Assembly (NCBI RefSeq): GCF_021166475.1
Contig: NZ_JAJOYS010000001.1
Location: forward strand, 558,001 to 622,000
Length of the DNA stretch: 64,000 nt
Source: Pelagibacterium xiamenense
Lineage (GTDB): Bacteria > Pseudomonadota > Alphaproteobacteria > Rhizobiales > Devosiaceae
Direction: 5' to 3'
Part shown: piece after piece, positions 18,938 through 29,153 of the stretch
Numbering within the stretch: position 1 is the first letter of the stretch
Layout of the letters: the number at the start of each line of letters is the position of its first letter
Made by a program: the position numbers and the translations under genes
Notes under the pieces: generated by a model
What the model saw: only the letters and a program-made list of their open reading frames with translations
The model's database searches: none
Told to the model about the DNA's origin: nothing

Positions 18938-19088
18938 GCAAAACCCTCCGCAACTCTTCATATAGCTGATGATATGTCTATCATGCGATATCGGCCCTGC
19001 CACGGGCTGGTTTGCAGCCAATTTCCGATTTGACCGTCTACGACTTTTGTCTTAGGCCCTGTGTCCGTAAGAACTGGAGCGTTCGATT
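18938..19088. promoter_or_regulatory. Divergent cobP / sugar-kinase region
   Basis: This 151-bp gap must hold promoters for cobP and for the sugar kinase operon. ATGATA-TGTC-TATCAT at 18969-18984 is a perfect 6+6 dyad, and GGCTG-N5-CAGCC at 19005-19019 is a weaker one. No B12 box or riboswitch structure is visible. The role of the dyads is unknown. Confidence 0.4.
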
Positions 19089-19964
19089 TTGACCAAATAC
19101 TATCTCGGCGTCGACGGGGGCGGCACCAATTGCCGCGTGCGGTTGACCGATCTCGAGTTCAAGACCCTGGCCGAAGCCCGCAACGGGCGCTCCAATCTGC
19201 AACTTGAAGACGGCAACCCTGCCTACGAGTCGATCATGGCCGGGACGCGGGAAGCCTTCGAGAAGGCCGGGCTCGATTATTCCGAGACGGCGCAGACCGC
19301 AGCGTGCTTCGGCATGGCGGGCGGGCGCCTGCCTTCGGCGCGCGAGGCGTTCGAGAAGCGCGACTGGCCGTTTGCCAAGGTGCGGGTCTATGACGACATC
19401 GATATCGCCCGCGCCGGCGCCCATGAGGGCGAGGACGGCGCGGTGATTATCGTGGGCACCGGGTCGGCCGGCCTGGCGCTGGTCGAAGGCAACCGCTACC
19501 AGGTCGGCGGCTGGGGCTTCCACATCGGCGACCAGATGTCCGGCGCGATCCTGGGGCGCGAGCTCGTGCGTTATGCGGTCGAGGCGACGGACGGGCTCGT
19601 CGAGGGCTCTCCCCTCACCCAAAAGGTGATCGAAACCCTCGGGCCCACGCTCGACGCGGTGATGGACTGGAGCTTCGACAAACGCCAGCCTGCCGATTAC
19701 GGCGCGCTGATGCCGACACTCATGGATTATTTTGAAAAAGGCGATCCGGTTGCCGAAAAAATGATCGATATCGAGCTTGGCCATATCGATCGCTATGTGG
19801 CTTACTTCAAAGCGTGTGGTGCAAAAAAACTCGCTGTCGTTGGCGGCTTCGGAAAGGCGTTGATGCCGCTCCTCGAAATCCGCTACGGCGACTATGTCAG
19901 CCTGCCCCGCGCCGAACCCTTGCACGGCGCCGTCATTCTGGCTCGCCAGAATTTCGGCAATTAG
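19089..19964 (+). CDS. BadF/BcrA-family sugar kinase (glucosamine/GlcNAc kinase-like)
   Basis: This 291-residue protein belongs to the BadF/BadG/BcrA/BcrD ATPase family, which includes N-acetylglucosamine and glucosamine kinases. The phosphate-binding motif LGVDGGGTNCRVRLTD starts at residue 6. IIVGTGSAGLAL and GWGFHIGDQMSGAILGREL follow, the latter typical of GlcNAc/glucosamine kinases. The likely start is the TTG at 19089 after TGGAG. It lies 27 bases before zwf and reads the same way, so it probably phosphorylates a hexose or amino sugar feeding the Entner-Doudoroff route. Exact substrate unknown. Confidence 0.78.
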   Translation: MTKYYLGVDGGGTNCRVRLTDLEFKTLAEARNGRSNLQLEDGNPAYESIMAGTREAFEKAGLDYSETAQTAACFGMAGGRLPSAREAFEKRDWPFAKVRVYDDIDIARAGAHEGEDGAVIIVGTGSAGLALVEGNRYQVGGWGFHIGDQMSGAILGRELVRYAVEATDGLVEGSPLTQKVIETLGPTLDAVMDWSFDKRQPADYGALMPTLMDYFEKGDPVAEKMIDIELGHIDRYVAYFKACGAKKLAVVGGFGKALMPLLEIRYGDYVSLPRAEPLHGAVILARQNFGN

Positions 19965-19991
19965 TTTCGTTTACGCACACGGAGGACTCGC

Positions 19992-21473
19992 GTGTCGTCC
20001 CGTATCATTCCTGTCCCACCCTTCGACTACGTCGTTTTCGGCGCCACCGGCGATCTGACCCGGCGCAAACTGATCCCGGCCCTGTTTCACCGCTTCTTCG
20101 ACGGGCAGTTCGACGAGCGCTCGCGCATCATCGGGGTCTCGCGTACCGCCCTCAAGGATGCCGATTTCCAGAAGATCGCGCGCGACGCCGTCGCCGAATT
20201 CGTCGAGAAGGACTACCAGGACAAGGCCGTCGTCGACCGCTTCGTGTCCTGCTTTTCCTATGTCGCCAACGACGTGAACGACAAGAACGGCTGGGCCGAG
20301 CTCGAAGACAGCCTCAGGTCCGATCCCGAAGTCATCCGGGCTTTCTACCTGGCCGTGGCGCCCTCGCTTTTCGGCCCGATCTGCGACTATCTCGACAACA
20401 AGGGCTATTGGCGCCGCGATGCGCGCGTCGTGCTCGAAAAGCCGCTCGGGGACGACCTCGAATCCTCGATGGAGATCAACGACGCGATCTCCGAGGTCTT
20501 TGCCGAAGATCAGGTCTACCGCATCGACCATTATCTGGGCAAGGAAACGGTCCAGAACCTTCTGGCGCTGCGCTTTGGCAACATCCTTTTCGAACCCATC
20601 TGGGACGCTGCCCATATCGACCACGTGCAGATCACAGTGGCCGAGGACGTGGGCGCGGGCACGCGCGGCTATTACGACGAGTCCGGTGCGCTGCGCGATA
20701 TGGTGCAAAACCATCTGATGCAGCTCCTGTGCCTCGTCGCCATGGAGCCCCCGGCGTCCGACGACGCCAACGCGCTGCGCGACGAGAAGCTCAAGGTGCT
20801 CCGGTCATTGAAGCCGATCACCGGCGATGCCGTGTCGAAAATGACCGTGCGCGGGCAGTATCGCGGTGGCGCGGTCAACGGCGGCTCTGTGCCCGGCTAT
20901 CAGGACGAATTGCCCGAGGACAAGAAGGGCTCGAAGACCGAAACCTTCGTCGCCATCAAGGCCGAGGTGGAGAACTGGCGCTGGGCGGGCGTGCCGTTCT
21001 ATCTGCGGACCGGCAAAAGGCTGTCGACGCGTGTTTCCGAGATCGTCATCCAGTTCCGCGAAATCCCGCACTCGATCTTCGATCACGCCGAGGGGGCGCC
21101 CAGGGCCAACAAGCTCGTCATCCGCCTCCAGCCCGACGAGGGCGTCAAGATGCTGATGATGATCAAGGACCCAGGCCCCGGTGGCATGCGCCTGCGCGAG
21201 GTGCCGTTGAACCTCTCGTTCGCCGAGACGTTCCACGAGCGGACGCCCGAAGCTTACGAGCGCCTGCTGCTCGACGTCATCCGCGGCAACCAGACCCTTT
21301 TCATGCGCCGCGACGAACTCGAGGCGGCATGGCGCTGGATCGACCCGATCCGCGAGGCCTGGGACGACGCGACCGATGCCCCCCAGCCCTATACCGCGGG
21401 CACCTGGGGGCCGACAGGTTCGGTGGCGCTGATCGAGCGCGACGGGCGCACCTGGCACGAGGGTGTGGAATAG
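19992..21473 (+). CDS. zwf: Glucose-6-phosphate dehydrogenase
   Basis: This 493-residue enzyme oxidises glucose-6-phosphate to 6-phosphogluconolactone with NAD(P)+. The nucleotide-binding motif FGATGDLTRRKLIPAL is near residue 16, and the substrate-binding signature RIDHYLGKETVQN near residue 176 contains the active-site histidine and lysine. The GTG at 19992 is supported by GGAGG six bases upstream. First step of a zwf-pgl-edd operon. Confidence 0.96.
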   Translation: MSSRIIPVPPFDYVVFGATGDLTRRKLIPALFHRFFDGQFDERSRIIGVSRTALKDADFQKIARDAVAEFVEKDYQDKAVVDRFVSCFSYVANDVNDKNGWAELEDSLRSDPEVIRAFYLAVAPSLFGPICDYLDNKGYWRRDARVVLEKPLGDDLESSMEINDAISEVFAEDQVYRIDHYLGKETVQNLLALRFGNILFEPIWDAAHIDHVQITVAEDVGAGTRGYYDESGALRDMVQNHLMQLLCLVAMEPPASDDANALRDEKLKVLRSLKPITGDAVSKMTVRGQYRGGAVNGGSVPGYQDELPEDKKGSKTETFVAIKAEVENWRWAGVPFYLRTGKRLSTRVSEIVIQFREIPHSIFDHAEGAPRANKLVIRLQPDEGVKMLMMIKDPGPGGMRLREVPLNLSFAETFHERTPEAYERLLLDVIRGNQTLFMRRDELEAAWRWIDPIREAWDDATDAPQPYTAGTWGPTGSVALIERDGRTWHEGVE

Positions 21474-21502
21474 TCCGGCGAACAAGAGGCGAGGAACCGA
21501 TC

Positions 21503-22201
21503 ATGAGCGTTGAACGTCACGTCTTTGCAACCAAGGACAAGCTCGCCGAGGCGCTTGCCGAGGCCGTCGCGGAAAACCTCAACACCGGGATCGACCAGCA
21601 CGGAACCGCCGTACTCGCGGTCTCCGGCGGGTCGACGCCGAAGCGGTTCTTCGAAGCCCTCTCGAACCGCGAGGACATCGACTGGGAAAGCGTCGTCGTC
21701 ACCCTCGTCGACGAACGCTGGGTGGACGAAACCTCGGACCGCTCCAACGCCAAACTGGTCAAGGAGAACCTCTTGAAAGGGCCGGCCGCCGCGGCGGCGT
21801 TCGTGCCGCTTTTTTCGGGCGGCGAGGAACCCGACGATGCCGGTATCGCAAGGACCAATGCCGCCCTCGCCGATCTGCCCGGGGGCTTTGACGCGGTGAT
21901 CCTCGGCATGGGCAATGACGGGCACACCGCCTCGTTCTTCCCCGGCGGGGATACGCTTTCCGACGCGCTGACCGGCGAGGGGCCGGCCATCGCGATCCGC
22001 GCGCCCGGCGCCGGAGAGGCGCGCGTGACGTTCACTTTGCCCCGGCTTCTGGCAACGCGCGCGCTGTATCTCCATATCGAAGGAGACGAGAAGGCGCAGG
22101 TCTTCGACAAGGCGCTCGAAACCGGGCCGGTCGAGGATATGCCCGTGCGCGCGGTGCTGTCGCAATCGGCTGTGCCGGTTTCCCTATTCTGGTGTCCCTG
22201 A
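21503..22201 (+). CDS. pgl: 6-Phosphogluconolactonase
   Basis: This 232-residue enzyme hydrolyses 6-phosphogluconolactone to 6-phosphogluconate. Motifs VSGGSTPKRFFE, VTLVDERWV and ILGMGNDGHTASFFPG match the family. The ATG at 21503 follows GAGGCGAGGA. A much longer open frame continues upstream through zwf, but it is an artefact of GC-rich codon usage. Spacing from zwf (29 bases) and to edd (51 bases) supports one operon. Confidence 0.94.
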   Translation: MSVERHVFATKDKLAEALAEAVAENLNTGIDQHGTAVLAVSGGSTPKRFFEALSNREDIDWESVVVTLVDERWVDETSDRSNAKLVKENLLKGPAAAAAFVPLFSGGEEPDDAGIARTNAALADLPGGFDAVILGMGNDGHTASFFPGGDTLSDALTGEGPAIAIRAPGAGEARVTFTLPRLLATRALYLHIEGDEKAQVFDKALETGPVEDMPVRAVLSQSAVPVSLFWCP

Positions 22202-22252
22202 GCTCCTCCCCGCCCTCGGATACCCTCCACCTCACACCAAGGAGGCCCGAAC

Positions 22253-24067
22253 ATGAGTGTCAAATCGGCGATCAAGGACGTAACGGACCGCATCGCGGCC
22301 CGCTCGGAACTCTCGCGCCGCGATTATCTCGACAGGCTCGACAGGGCGCGCAAGCAGGGCGTCTACCGCTCCGCGCTCTCGTGCGGCAACCTCGCACACG
22401 GTTTTGCCGCGTGCGGGCCGGCCGACAAGGATGCGCTTGCGGGCGATACGGCGCTCAATCTGGGGATCATCACCGCCTATAACGACATGCTCTCGGCGCA
22501 CCAGCCCTACGAGACCTATCCGGGGATCATCAAGGAGGCCGCGCGCGAGATCGGCGCAGTGGCGCAGGTCGCCGGCGGCGTTCCGGCCATGTGCGACGGG
22601 GTCACCCAGGGCCAGACGGGGATGGACCTCTCGCTGTTCTCCCGCGACGTGATCGCGATGGCCGCCGCGGTGGGGCTTTCGCACAATATGTTCGACGCGG
22701 CGGTGTTCTTGGGCATTTGCGACAAAATCGTGCCCGGACTCGTGATCGCGTCGCTGACGTTCGGGCACCTGCCGGCGATCTTCATTCCCGCCGGGCCGAT
22801 GACCACGGGGCTGCCCAACGACGAGAAGGCGCGCGTGCGCCAGCTCTATATGGAAGGCAAGGTCGGGCGCGACGCGCTCCTCGAGGCCGAGAGCAAGTCC
22901 TATCACGGGCCGGGCACCTGCACCTTCTACGGCACCGCGAATTCCAACCAGATGCTCATGGAGATCATGGGGCTGCACCTACCCGGTGCGAGCTTCGTCA
23001 ATCCCAGCACGCCGCTGCGCGATGCGTTGACAAAGGCGGCGACCAAGCGCGCGCTCTCGATCACCGCGCAGGGCAACGAATATACGCCCGCCGGGCACGT
23101 GATCGACGAGAAGGCCATCGTCAACGGGCTCGTGGGCCTGCTCGCCACCGGCGGATCGACCAACCATACGATGCACCTCGTTGCCATGGCCAATGCCGCC
23201 GGGCTCAAGATCACCTGGGACGACATGTCGGCGCTGTCCGACCATGTGCCGCTTTTGGCGCGCGTCTATCCCAACGGGCTTGCCGACGTGAACCACTTCC
23301 ACGCGGCGGGCGGCATGGGGTTCCTGATCCGCGAACTGCTCGATGCGGGATATCTCCACGACGACGTTACGACCGTCTGGGGCAAGGGGCTCGAGGCCTA
23401 TACCAAGGAGCCGCGTTTCGTCGGCGAGGAACTGACCTTCGAGCCGGCGCCCGAAGAAAGCGGCAACCCCAAGGTTCTGACCAAGGCGTCCGAGCCCTTC
23501 TCCAAGACCGGCGGACTGCAACTGCTCTCGGGCAATCTGGGCAAGTCGGTGATCAAGGTATCGGCGGTCAAGCCCGAGAACCGCGTCGTCGAGGCACCGG
23601 CGAGGGTATTCCATACCCAGCAGGGCTTGCAGGACGCCTTCAAGGCCGGGGAACTGACCAGCGATTTCATCGCGGTCATCCGCTTCCAGGGCCCCAAGGC
23701 CGTCGGCATGCCCGAGCTCCATAAGCTCACGCCGACGCTGGGCATTCTGCAGGACCGCGGGCTCAAGGTCGCGCTCGTCACCGACGGACGCATGTCGGGG
23801 GCCTCGGGCAAGGTGCCCGCGGCGATCCACATGACCCCCGAGGCCGCCGATGGCGGGCCGATCGCGAAAATCCGCGACGGCGACATGCTGCGGCTCGACG
23901 CGGAAAAGGGGACACTCACCTATCTGGGTGACGAGCACACCTTCCTGGCGCGCACACCGGCGACCGAAAACCTCGAGCACGAGCATTACGGCATGGGCCG
24001 CGAACTGTTCGCGGGGTTCCGGCAGCTGGTCGGCGCGGCCGACCGGGGCGCGAGCGTTTTCGCCTGA
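22253..24067 (+). CDS. edd: Phosphogluconate dehydratase
   Basis: This 604-residue iron-sulfur dehydratase converts 6-phosphogluconate to KDPG in the Entner-Doudoroff pathway. Family features are [15 protein letters not shown], the Fe-S cysteines in [11 protein letters not shown] and [11 protein letters not shown], and [18 protein letters not shown]. The ATG at 22253 follows AAGGAGG. KDPG aldolase (eda) is not next to it, so it must be encoded elsewhere. A strong terminator follows. Confidence 0.95.
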   Translation: MSVKSAIKDVTDRIAARSELSRRDYLDRLDRARKQGVYRSALSCGNLAHGFAACGPADKDALAGDTALNLGIITAYNDMLSAHQPYETYPGIIKEAAREIGAVAQVAGGVPAMCDGVTQGQTGMDLSLFSRDVIAMAAAVGLSHNMFDAAVFLGICDKIVPGLVIASLTFGHLPAIFIPAGPMTTGLPNDEKARVRQLYMEGKVGRDALLEAESKSYHGPGTCTFYGTANSNQMLMEIMGLHLPGASFVNPSTPLRDALTKAATKRALSITAQGNEYTPAGHVIDEKAIVNGLVGLLATGGSTNHTMHLVAMANAAGLKITWDDMSALSDHVPLLARVYPNGLADVNHFHAAGGMGFLIRELLDAGYLHDDVTTVWGKGLEAYTKEPRFVGEELTFEPAPEESGNPKVLTKASEPFSKTGGLQLLSGNLGKSVIKVSAVKPENRVVEAPARVFHTQQGLQDAFKAGELTSDFIAVIRFQGPKAVGMPELHKLTPTLGILQDRGLKVALVTDGRMSGASGKVPAAIHMTPEAADGGPIAKIRDGDMLRLDAEKGTLTYLGDEHTFLARTPATENLEHEHYGMGRELFAGFRQLVGAADRGASVFA

Positions 24068-24090
24068 ATAAACGGCTTCGCCTGAAAATG

Positions 24091-24125
24091 AACGGCCCGG
24101 GATGTGCCCCGGGCCGTTTTTCTTT
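24091..24125 (+). terminator. Rho-independent terminator of the zwf-pgl-edd operon
   Basis: AACGGCCCGGG (24091-24101) and CCCGGGCCGTT (24108-24118) form an 11-bp stem with a six-base loop, followed by TTTTT-C-TTT. It lies just past the edd stop and just inside the 3' side of the convergent transporter gene, whose stop is at 24128. Confidence 0.9.
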
Positions 24126-24127
24126 GC

Positions 24128-26137
24128 CTAGGAGGCTTCCTTGTTAACCTCGACGTCGTGCTCGGGCGCGGCGGAGACGAGCTGGGACGCGGGGGACTGG
24201 ACGAGCAGCAGATAGCGCTCGAACTGGACCAGAACGTCGTGGATGAGCTGCTCGCGGGTCATGCCCATGACGTCGTATCCCCGGCTGCCACCCGAGAAAT
24301 AGGTCCGCGCCTCATGCCGTGTCCCCAGCCGCGCCGCCTCGAACGCGGTGAAGGCCGCGAGCTTCTGGGAGGCGGGGACGACGCCGTAAACGAAATCGCG
24401 CACGTCTTCGGCCGGTGATTTGAGCGCGACCGCGCCGGTCTCCTCGACATCGACAAAGGCTTCGCGGCCGCGCGCGGTGAGTTCGCCTGCGACCTGTTCG
24501 AGCGCCGGCTTGACCTCCTTATCGATAAAGGCCGCGACCTCGCGCTCGTTCGGCGCATGCAGCATGAGCGCCAGCCGGCGCTGCCATGTGAGCCCCGAGG
24601 CGGGCTGCGCCGGCGCCGCGAGCGGAACGGCCGCATGCGCCTCCTGCTGGGCGATATCCGCCTTCATGCCGACATAGAGCGCCCAGACGAGCGCCAGCAT
24701 GACGAAGGTGAAGGGCAGGGCGCTCGCAATCGTTGCCGATTGCAGGGCCCCCAACCCGCCCGCAAGGAGCAGTCCCGCGGCGACCACGCCTTCGAGCGCG
24801 CACCAGAAGACGCGCTGGAGCGTCGTCGTCTCGGTTTCGCCGCCCGCGGCGATGGTATCGACGACGAGCGAGCCCGAGTCCGAGGAGGTGATGAAGAAGA
24901 TCGCCACCAGAAGGATCGCCAGCGTGGAGGTGACCGCGGTGAGCGGCAGGTAGGTGAAGAACTGGAAGAGCCCCACCGATACGTCGTTGGCAACAGCGGC
25001 CCCGAGTTCGCCCGCGGCGACGCCGGTATCGATGAAAATCGCGGTGTTGCCGAACACCGTCATCCAGAAGAAGGTGAACCCGGCGGGGATGAAAAGCACC
25101 GCGGTAACGAATTCGCGCACCGTCCGTCCGCGCGAGATCCGTGCGATGAACATGCCCACGAACGGCGACCAGGAAATCCACCACGCCCAGTAAAAGAGCG
25201 TCCAGCCGTCGACCCACGGGGTCGGTTCGTAGGCGTAGATGTTGAAGGTGCGCAACAGCAGGGTATCGAGATAGAGCCCGATATTCTGCACGAAATCGCG
25301 GAAGAGGTCGGCCGTCGGCCCCACGAGCAGGACGAAGATCATCAAGAGGACGGCGACGACGAGATTGGTCTCCGAGAGGATGCGGATGCCCTTGTCGAGG
25401 CCCGTGACCACCGAGATTGTCGCAAGCGCCGTGATCACCGCGATGAGCGGCACCTGGACGAGCGGCCCCATGGGCAGGCCGATGAGGTAGTTGAGCCCGG
25501 CATTGATCTGGGTGACCCCGAGCCCCAGCGAGGTCGCAATGCCGAACATCGTGCCAACAATGGCGAAGATATCGACCGCATGACCGATGGGACCGTTGAT
25601 GCGGTCCTTAAGGAGCGGATAGAGCCCCGAGCGGATCGTAAGCGGGAGGTTGTAGCGATAGCCGAAATAGGCCAGCGACAGACCGACGACCGCATAAATG
25701 CCCCACGCGTGGATACCCCAGTGGAAGAAGGTCACCGTCATCGCTTCGCGGGTCGCCGCGACGGTGCCCGGCTCGGCAGTGGGCGGGGCGAGAAAGTGCG
25801 TCATCGGCTCGCCGACCGCATAGAACATCAGCCCGATCCCCATGCCGGCGGCGAAAAGCATCGCCACCCAGGAAAGGTACCGGAAATCCGGCTCGGAATC
25901 GTCCGGCCCCAGCTTGAGGCGCCCGAACCGCCCGAGCGAGAAAAGGAGCACCGAAATAAGGAAGATGCCGACGGCAAGCAGATAGAGCCAACCAAAGGTG
26001 GCCAGAATATTGCCCTGTAATCCGGAGAAAATCTCTCCGGCCTGACCGGGAAAAACGACGCCGATCAAAAGAAAGATCGCGATAATGATCACGGCGCCGA
26101 AAAAGACCGGTGGGTTGATGATGAATCGGCTGAACAT
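24128..26137 (-). CDS. betT: BCCT-family choline/betaine transporter (BetT-like)
   Basis: This 669-residue inner-membrane protein has about twelve membrane segments and the BCCT motifs [28 protein letters not shown] and [21 protein letters not shown]. BetT-type members have a long C-terminal cytoplasmic extension, and this protein has one of about 150 residues (from about 515). It likely imports choline or glycine betaine with sodium or protons for osmoprotection. No betAB genes are adjacent. The substrate is inferred from overall length and motif pattern. Confidence 0.87.
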   Translation of the reverse strand: MFSRFIINPPVFFGAVIIIAIFLLIGVVFPGQAGEIFSGLQGNILATFGWLYLLAVGIFLISVLLFSLGRFGRLKLGPDDSEPDFRYLSWVAMLFAAGMGIGLMFYAVGEPMTHFLAPPTAEPGTVAATREAMTVTFFHWGIHAWGIYAVVGLSLAYFGYRYNLPLTIRSGLYPLLKDRINGPIGHAVDIFAIVGTMFGIATSLGLGVTQINAGLNYLIGLPMGPLVQVPLIAVITALATISVVTGLDKGIRILSETNLVVAVLLMIFVLLVGPTADLFRDFVQNIGLYLDTLLLRTFNIYAYEPTPWVDGWTLFYWAWWISWSPFVGMFIARISRGRTVREFVTAVLFIPAGFTFFWMTVFGNTAIFIDTGVAAGELGAAVANDVSVGLFQFFTYLPLTAVTSTLAILLVAIFFITSSDSGSLVVDTIAAGGETETTTLQRVFWCALEGVVAAGLLLAGGLGALQSATIASALPFTFVMLALVWALYVGMKADIAQQEAHAAVPLAAPAQPASGLTWQRRLALMLHAPNEREVAAFIDKEVKPALEQVAGELTARGREAFVDVEETGAVALKSPAEDVRDFVYGVVPASQKLAAFTAFEAARLGTRHEARTYFSGGSRGYDVMGMTREQLIHDVLVQFERYLLLVQSPASQLVSAAPEHDVEVNKEAS

Positions 26138-26251
26138 GCGCCCCCCACTTTCTGCTTCTCACTGATGGGCCCACGTCCCCCGGCGGGCCAGTTCGCACCT
26201 CAGAGTCTATCAGCCGTGCCTGCGTTTACAACCGAAGCTGGGGAAAACGTC

Positions 26252-26989
26252 TCAGGCGCTGCGGTCCGCGTGCTTGAGCAGCAGGTCCTTGGCCTCGTTG
26301 ATCCTGGCCGCCAGGAAGGCCGAGCCGCCGGCGTCCGGGTGGACTTTTTTCATCAACGTGCGGTGCGCGGCGCGGATCTGATCGGGGGTCGCGCCGGGGG
26401 AAAGTCCAAGGATTTCGTAGGCTTCCTCGACACCGGAAAGCCCGCTGCCGGTATGCGGCTCGGCGTTCTCCCGCCCGCGCGCGTCGTCCATACCGAATTG
26501 CTCGGTGAAATATTCGCGCCAGCCGGTGCGGTTGGCGTCGAGCCAGCTTTCGAAAAGCGCGACAGAATCGGGGTCGGCCTCGACCTCGTCGTAAAGCGCC
26601 CAGCATTCCTCCGCCGAAAGATCGGCGAGGTCGCGCCCGGCAAAAAGGCCTTCGCGCACCTCGCCGGTGACCGCGCCGGTATCGTGGTCGAGCCGCATCG
26701 CGAAATAACGGCTTCTGACGCTCGACGCGTTGTTGGGGCTCGCCCGCCCCCCGCCGAAATCGATCGGCCCCAGCCGTCCACGCGTCAGAACGCCGACGCC
26801 CGCCGCGCCCAGAAGACCCGCCACGAACACATTGCCCCGCAGCCCGAACAGCGCGCCGATGGCCAGGAGCACGCCGCCGACCGCCCAGCGCAGCGCGCGC
26901 ACGAGTTCGCGGATTCGGTTCTGGGTGTAGAGCGAATAAAGGTACAAAAGCCCCAGCGCGACCGCGAGGGCGGCGACAAGCCAGATCAT
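26252..26989 (-). CDS. Membrane-anchored DnaJ-domain protein
   Basis: This 245-residue protein has two or three N-terminal hydrophobic segments (residues 1-70) and a C-terminal J domain. The J domain has [20 protein letters not shown] and the essential HPD in KKVHPDAGG. This is the TIM14/DjlA-like layout: a membrane anchor that recruits DnaK. The middle part (residues 80-170) is not recognised. The ATG overlaps the stop of the upstream VWA-like gene by four bases, so the two are co-translated and may act together. Confidence 0.82.
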   Translation of the reverse strand: MIWLVAALAVALGLLYLYSLYTQNRIRELVRALRWAVGGVLLAIGALFGLRGNVFVAGLLGAAGVGVLTRGRLGPIDFGGGRASPNNASSVRSRYFAMRLDHDTGAVTGEVREGLFAGRDLADLSAEECWALYDEVEADPDSVALFESWLDANRTGWREYFTEQFGMDDARGRENAEPHTGSGLSGVEEAYEILGLSPGATPDQIRAAHRTLMKKVHPDAGGSAFLAARINEAKDLLLKHADRSA

Positions 26990-27714
26990 CGCAATTGCTC
27001 GAGCAGTTTTTGCGCCCCGGAACTCTTTTGCAGTTTCAGCGCTTCACGCCCGCCGCTGGCATAGGCCGCGACCGCGCGCAGGAGCGCGGCGAGCTCGTGC
27101 GGCGCCGAGGAGTCGAAACGCGCGTAGGCGCCCTTGGTGAGCCGCGCGAACTCGCGGAACGCGGTTTCGGCGGTGCGGTCGTGACCTTCCTGGAAAAGAA
27201 AGATCGGGCAATGCAGCAGCCCCAGTTCGCCCGCCTTTTGCGCGAGCTTGTCGATATCCTCTTCCATGGCGTCGCCCACATAGACGACGGCGTTGATCTT
27301 TTCCTTCTTGTGCTCGTTGCGCGCGTGCGAAAGCACCTTGGAAATCTGGGTATGCCCGCCCCGGCAGTCGATGCCCGTCATCAGATCCGCAAGCGCGCGG
27401 GCATCGCGCACCCATTTGGAGGCCTGGCATTCCCCGAAGCCACGGAAGAAGATGAGCTGGACGTCGAGCCCGCCGGTCTTGGCGACCGTTTCGAACATTT
27501 CGGCCTGGAGCTGGCAGGCGAGGTCCCATGTGGGCTGCCGGCTCATTGTGGCGTCGAGCGCAAACAGAAGCCGGCCGCGGCCGGGGCCGGACGCCTTTTT
27601 GCCAGCCGTCATCGCACCGACCTGACTGATGAAGTCGGCGATCTCGCTCCTCGCGCTGGGCTTTTCGGCCTGCGGCGTTTTCTCATCACGCCGGGTCGGG
27701 GTTTTGTCCGCCAA
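26986..27714 (-). CDS. VWA-like domain protein
   Basis: This protein of about 242 residues resembles von Willebrand A domain proteins. A beta strand runs into [11 protein letters not shown], which looks like a metal-ion-dependent adhesion site, and [10 protein letters not shown] and [11 protein letters not shown] are further strand ends. The N-terminal ~30 residues are charged. The likely start is the TTG at 27714, preceded by GGGAGG; an in-frame ATG lies 54 bases upstream. It overlaps the DnaJ-domain gene by ATGA. The function is unknown; it may be a substrate or partner of the J protein. Confidence 0.62.
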   Translation of the reverse strand: MADKTPTRRDEKTPQAEKPSARSEIADFISQVGAMTAGKKASGPGRGRLLFALDATMSRQPTWDLACQLQAEMFETVAKTGGLDVQLIFFRGFGECQASKWVRDARALADLMTGIDCRGGHTQISKVLSHARNEHKKEKINAVVYVGDAMEEDIDKLAQKAGELGLLHCPIFLFQEGHDRTAETAFREFARLTKGAYARFDSSAPHELAALLRAVAAYASGGREALKLQKSSGAQKLLEQLR

Positions 27715-27786
27715 AAGCGCCTCCCGTGAACTCCTTTCGAATATGGTCCGCGAGGCGCGGTGCCGCAAGTCCCGCGGGGGCGGCGG

Positions 27787-28395
27787 TTATTCGGTAGCGG
27801 TGGGACGCTCGCTCATCACGATGTCGATCAGCCCCCAGTCCCTGGCTTCTTCGGCGGACATGAACTTGTCGCGATCAAGCGCCTTTTCGACCTCCTCATA
27901 GGTGCGTCCGCAATGGTCCGCATAAAGCCGGGTGATCCGGTGCTTGGTTTTTTGCATTTCCTCGGCATGAATGGCGATATCGGACACTTGGCCCTGATAG
28001 CCGCCCAGGGGCTGATGGATATGGATCGAGGCGTTGGGCAGCGCGGCGCGGTGGCCTGCCTCCCCTGCCATCAGAAGGAACGACCCCATCGAGCGTGCCG
28101 TTCCCATGCACAGTGTATGGACCGGCGGGCGCACGAGCCGCATGGTGTCGTAGATCGCGAGCCCGGAGGAGATCACCCCGCCATAGGAGTTGATGTACAT
28201 TTCGATGGGGCGCTTGGAATTTTCCGCCTCGAGAAACAGAAGCTGCGCGCTCACCACCGAGGCCATGTGGTCGTTGACCTCGCCGTTGACGAAGACGATC
28301 CGCTCGCGCAGGAGGCGCGAGTAGATGTCGAAGGCGCGCTCGCCGCGGCTCGATTGTTCGACCACCGTGGGGACAAGTTGCATCGCGTCGCGCAT
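27787..28395 (-). CDS. ClpP-family protease subunit (solitary)
   Basis: This 202-residue protein is a ClpP peptidase paralogue. Probable triad residues are Ser102 (GTARSMG), His127 ([10 protein letters not shown]) and Asp176 (DRDKFMS). The usual AASMG around the nucleophile is ARSMG here. AAAGGAGG six bases before the ATG at 28395 fixes the start. No clpX or clpA lies nearby, so it is probably a second ClpP with a special role or a partner of the main ClpP. Confidence 0.88.
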   Translation of the reverse strand: MRDAMQLVPTVVEQSSRGERAFDIYSRLLRERIVFVNGEVNDHMASVVSAQLLFLEAENSKRPIEMYINSYGGVISSGLAIYDTMRLVRPPVHTLCMGTARSMGSFLLMAGEAGHRAALPNASIHIHQPLGGYQGQVSDIAIHAEEMQKTKHRITRLYADHCGRTYEEVEKALDRDKFMSAEEARDWGLIDIVMSERPTATE

Positions 28396-28447
28396 GGGCG
28401 ACCTCCTTTCGCAAACGAAAAAAGCAGTGTGCGATGCGCGGGGTCGT

Positions 28448-28801
28448 CTACGCCGCGCGCATCGTTGTCGTGTTGCCGTTTGCCGCGCGCGGCGGCGCGA
28501 GCGGCAATGCCTCGCGGGCATGAACCACCCTGAGCACGGTGCCGCCATTCTCGTCGGGCGCCATGGTGAAGGCGACGATATTGCGGCTGGCGGGGTCGCC
28601 GGTGTCGTGGACGCGGTAGCGCACTTCGGTTCCCGGATCGGCATGCACGGGCTCGGTTTGAGCCAGATCGGTATCGGGAAGCCAGCGGTTGCGCAGGTCC
28701 TGTTCGGTAAGCGCCCGCCACACGGCGGCGGGCGGCGCGTCGAGCCGGGCTTCGAACACCAGCCTGGGGCCGTCGGGCATCTTGGCGTCCTCGGCGGTCA
28801 T
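28448..28801 (-). CDS. SRPBCC (AHSA1-like) domain protein
   Basis: This 117-residue protein has the START/SRPBCC fold signature of the AHSA1/Aha1-like group: [25 protein letters not shown] near the start and TEVRYRVHD in the middle. Members bind hydrophobic ligands or act in stress. Its ATG overlaps the stop of the ArsR-family regulator by four bases. This regulator/SRPBCC pair is common in bacteria; the small ligand is unknown. The C-terminal ~25 residues are low-complexity and unusual for the family. Confidence 0.72.
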   Translation of the reverse strand: MTAEDAKMPDGPRLVFEARLDAPPAAVWRALTEQDLRNRWLPDTDLAQTEPVHADPGTEVRYRVHDTGDPASRNIVAFTMAPDENGGTVLRVVHAREALPLAPPRAANGNTTTMRAA

Positions 28802-29112
28802 GGGTCCATATCCTTGAGCACGGTTTTAAGATCGTCGATCCGGGCCGGCCAATAGGCCCGGTATTTCTCGAGCCAGCGCCCGATCGCATCGAGGCCCTGC
28901 GGGTCGACGTGGTAATTGACGAAGCGCCCCTTGCGTTCCTCGCGCACGAGACCCACCTGCCGCAATACGGCAAGGTGCTGACTCATCGCCGGCTGGCTGA
29001 TCGGCATCCCGTCGCGCAACTCGGTCGCATTGCGGCTGCCCTCGGCCAGCCGCTGGAAGATCGCATAGCGCGTGGGATCGCCGAGCGCGCGGAAGATGTC
29101 CTGCTCCATCAT
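28798..29112 (-). CDS. ArsR-family transcriptional regulator
   Basis: This 104-residue winged-helix regulator has the ArsR pattern: IFRALGDPTRYAIFQRLAEG, the recognition helix SQPAMSQHLAVLRQVGLV, and the wing EERKGRFVNYHVDPQGL. No obvious CxxC metal site is visible, so it may sense something other than metal. It is cotranscribed with the SRPBCC gene. A perfect dyad just upstream probably serves as its operator. Confidence 0.9.
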   Translation of the reverse strand: MMEQDIFRALGDPTRYAIFQRLAEGSRNATELRDGMPISQPAMSQHLAVLRQVGLVREERKGRFVNYHVDPQGLDAIGRWLEKYRAYWPARIDDLKTVLKDMDP

Positions 29113-29118
29113 GGATGA

Positions 29119-29140
29119 CAGATAAGCATAGACTTATCTG
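29119..29140. promoter_or_regulatory. Putative ArsR operator
   Basis: CAGATAAG (29119-29126) and CTTATCTG (29133-29140) are perfect 8-bp arms around a 6-bp spacer, seven bases upstream of the ArsR gene start. Position and symmetry fit autoregulation. Binding is inferred. Confidence 0.7.
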
Positions 29141-29153
29141 AGTCGCAAGAGGG

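Noticed and set aside
18938-19088. Cobalamin riboswitch in front of cobP or the kinase
   Set aside because: The region has no B12 box and too little conserved structure.
19814-21502. Upstream extension of pgl through zwf
   Set aside because: The extra part is out of frame with zwf and Arg-rich nonsense; pgl has its own ribosome-binding site at 21503.
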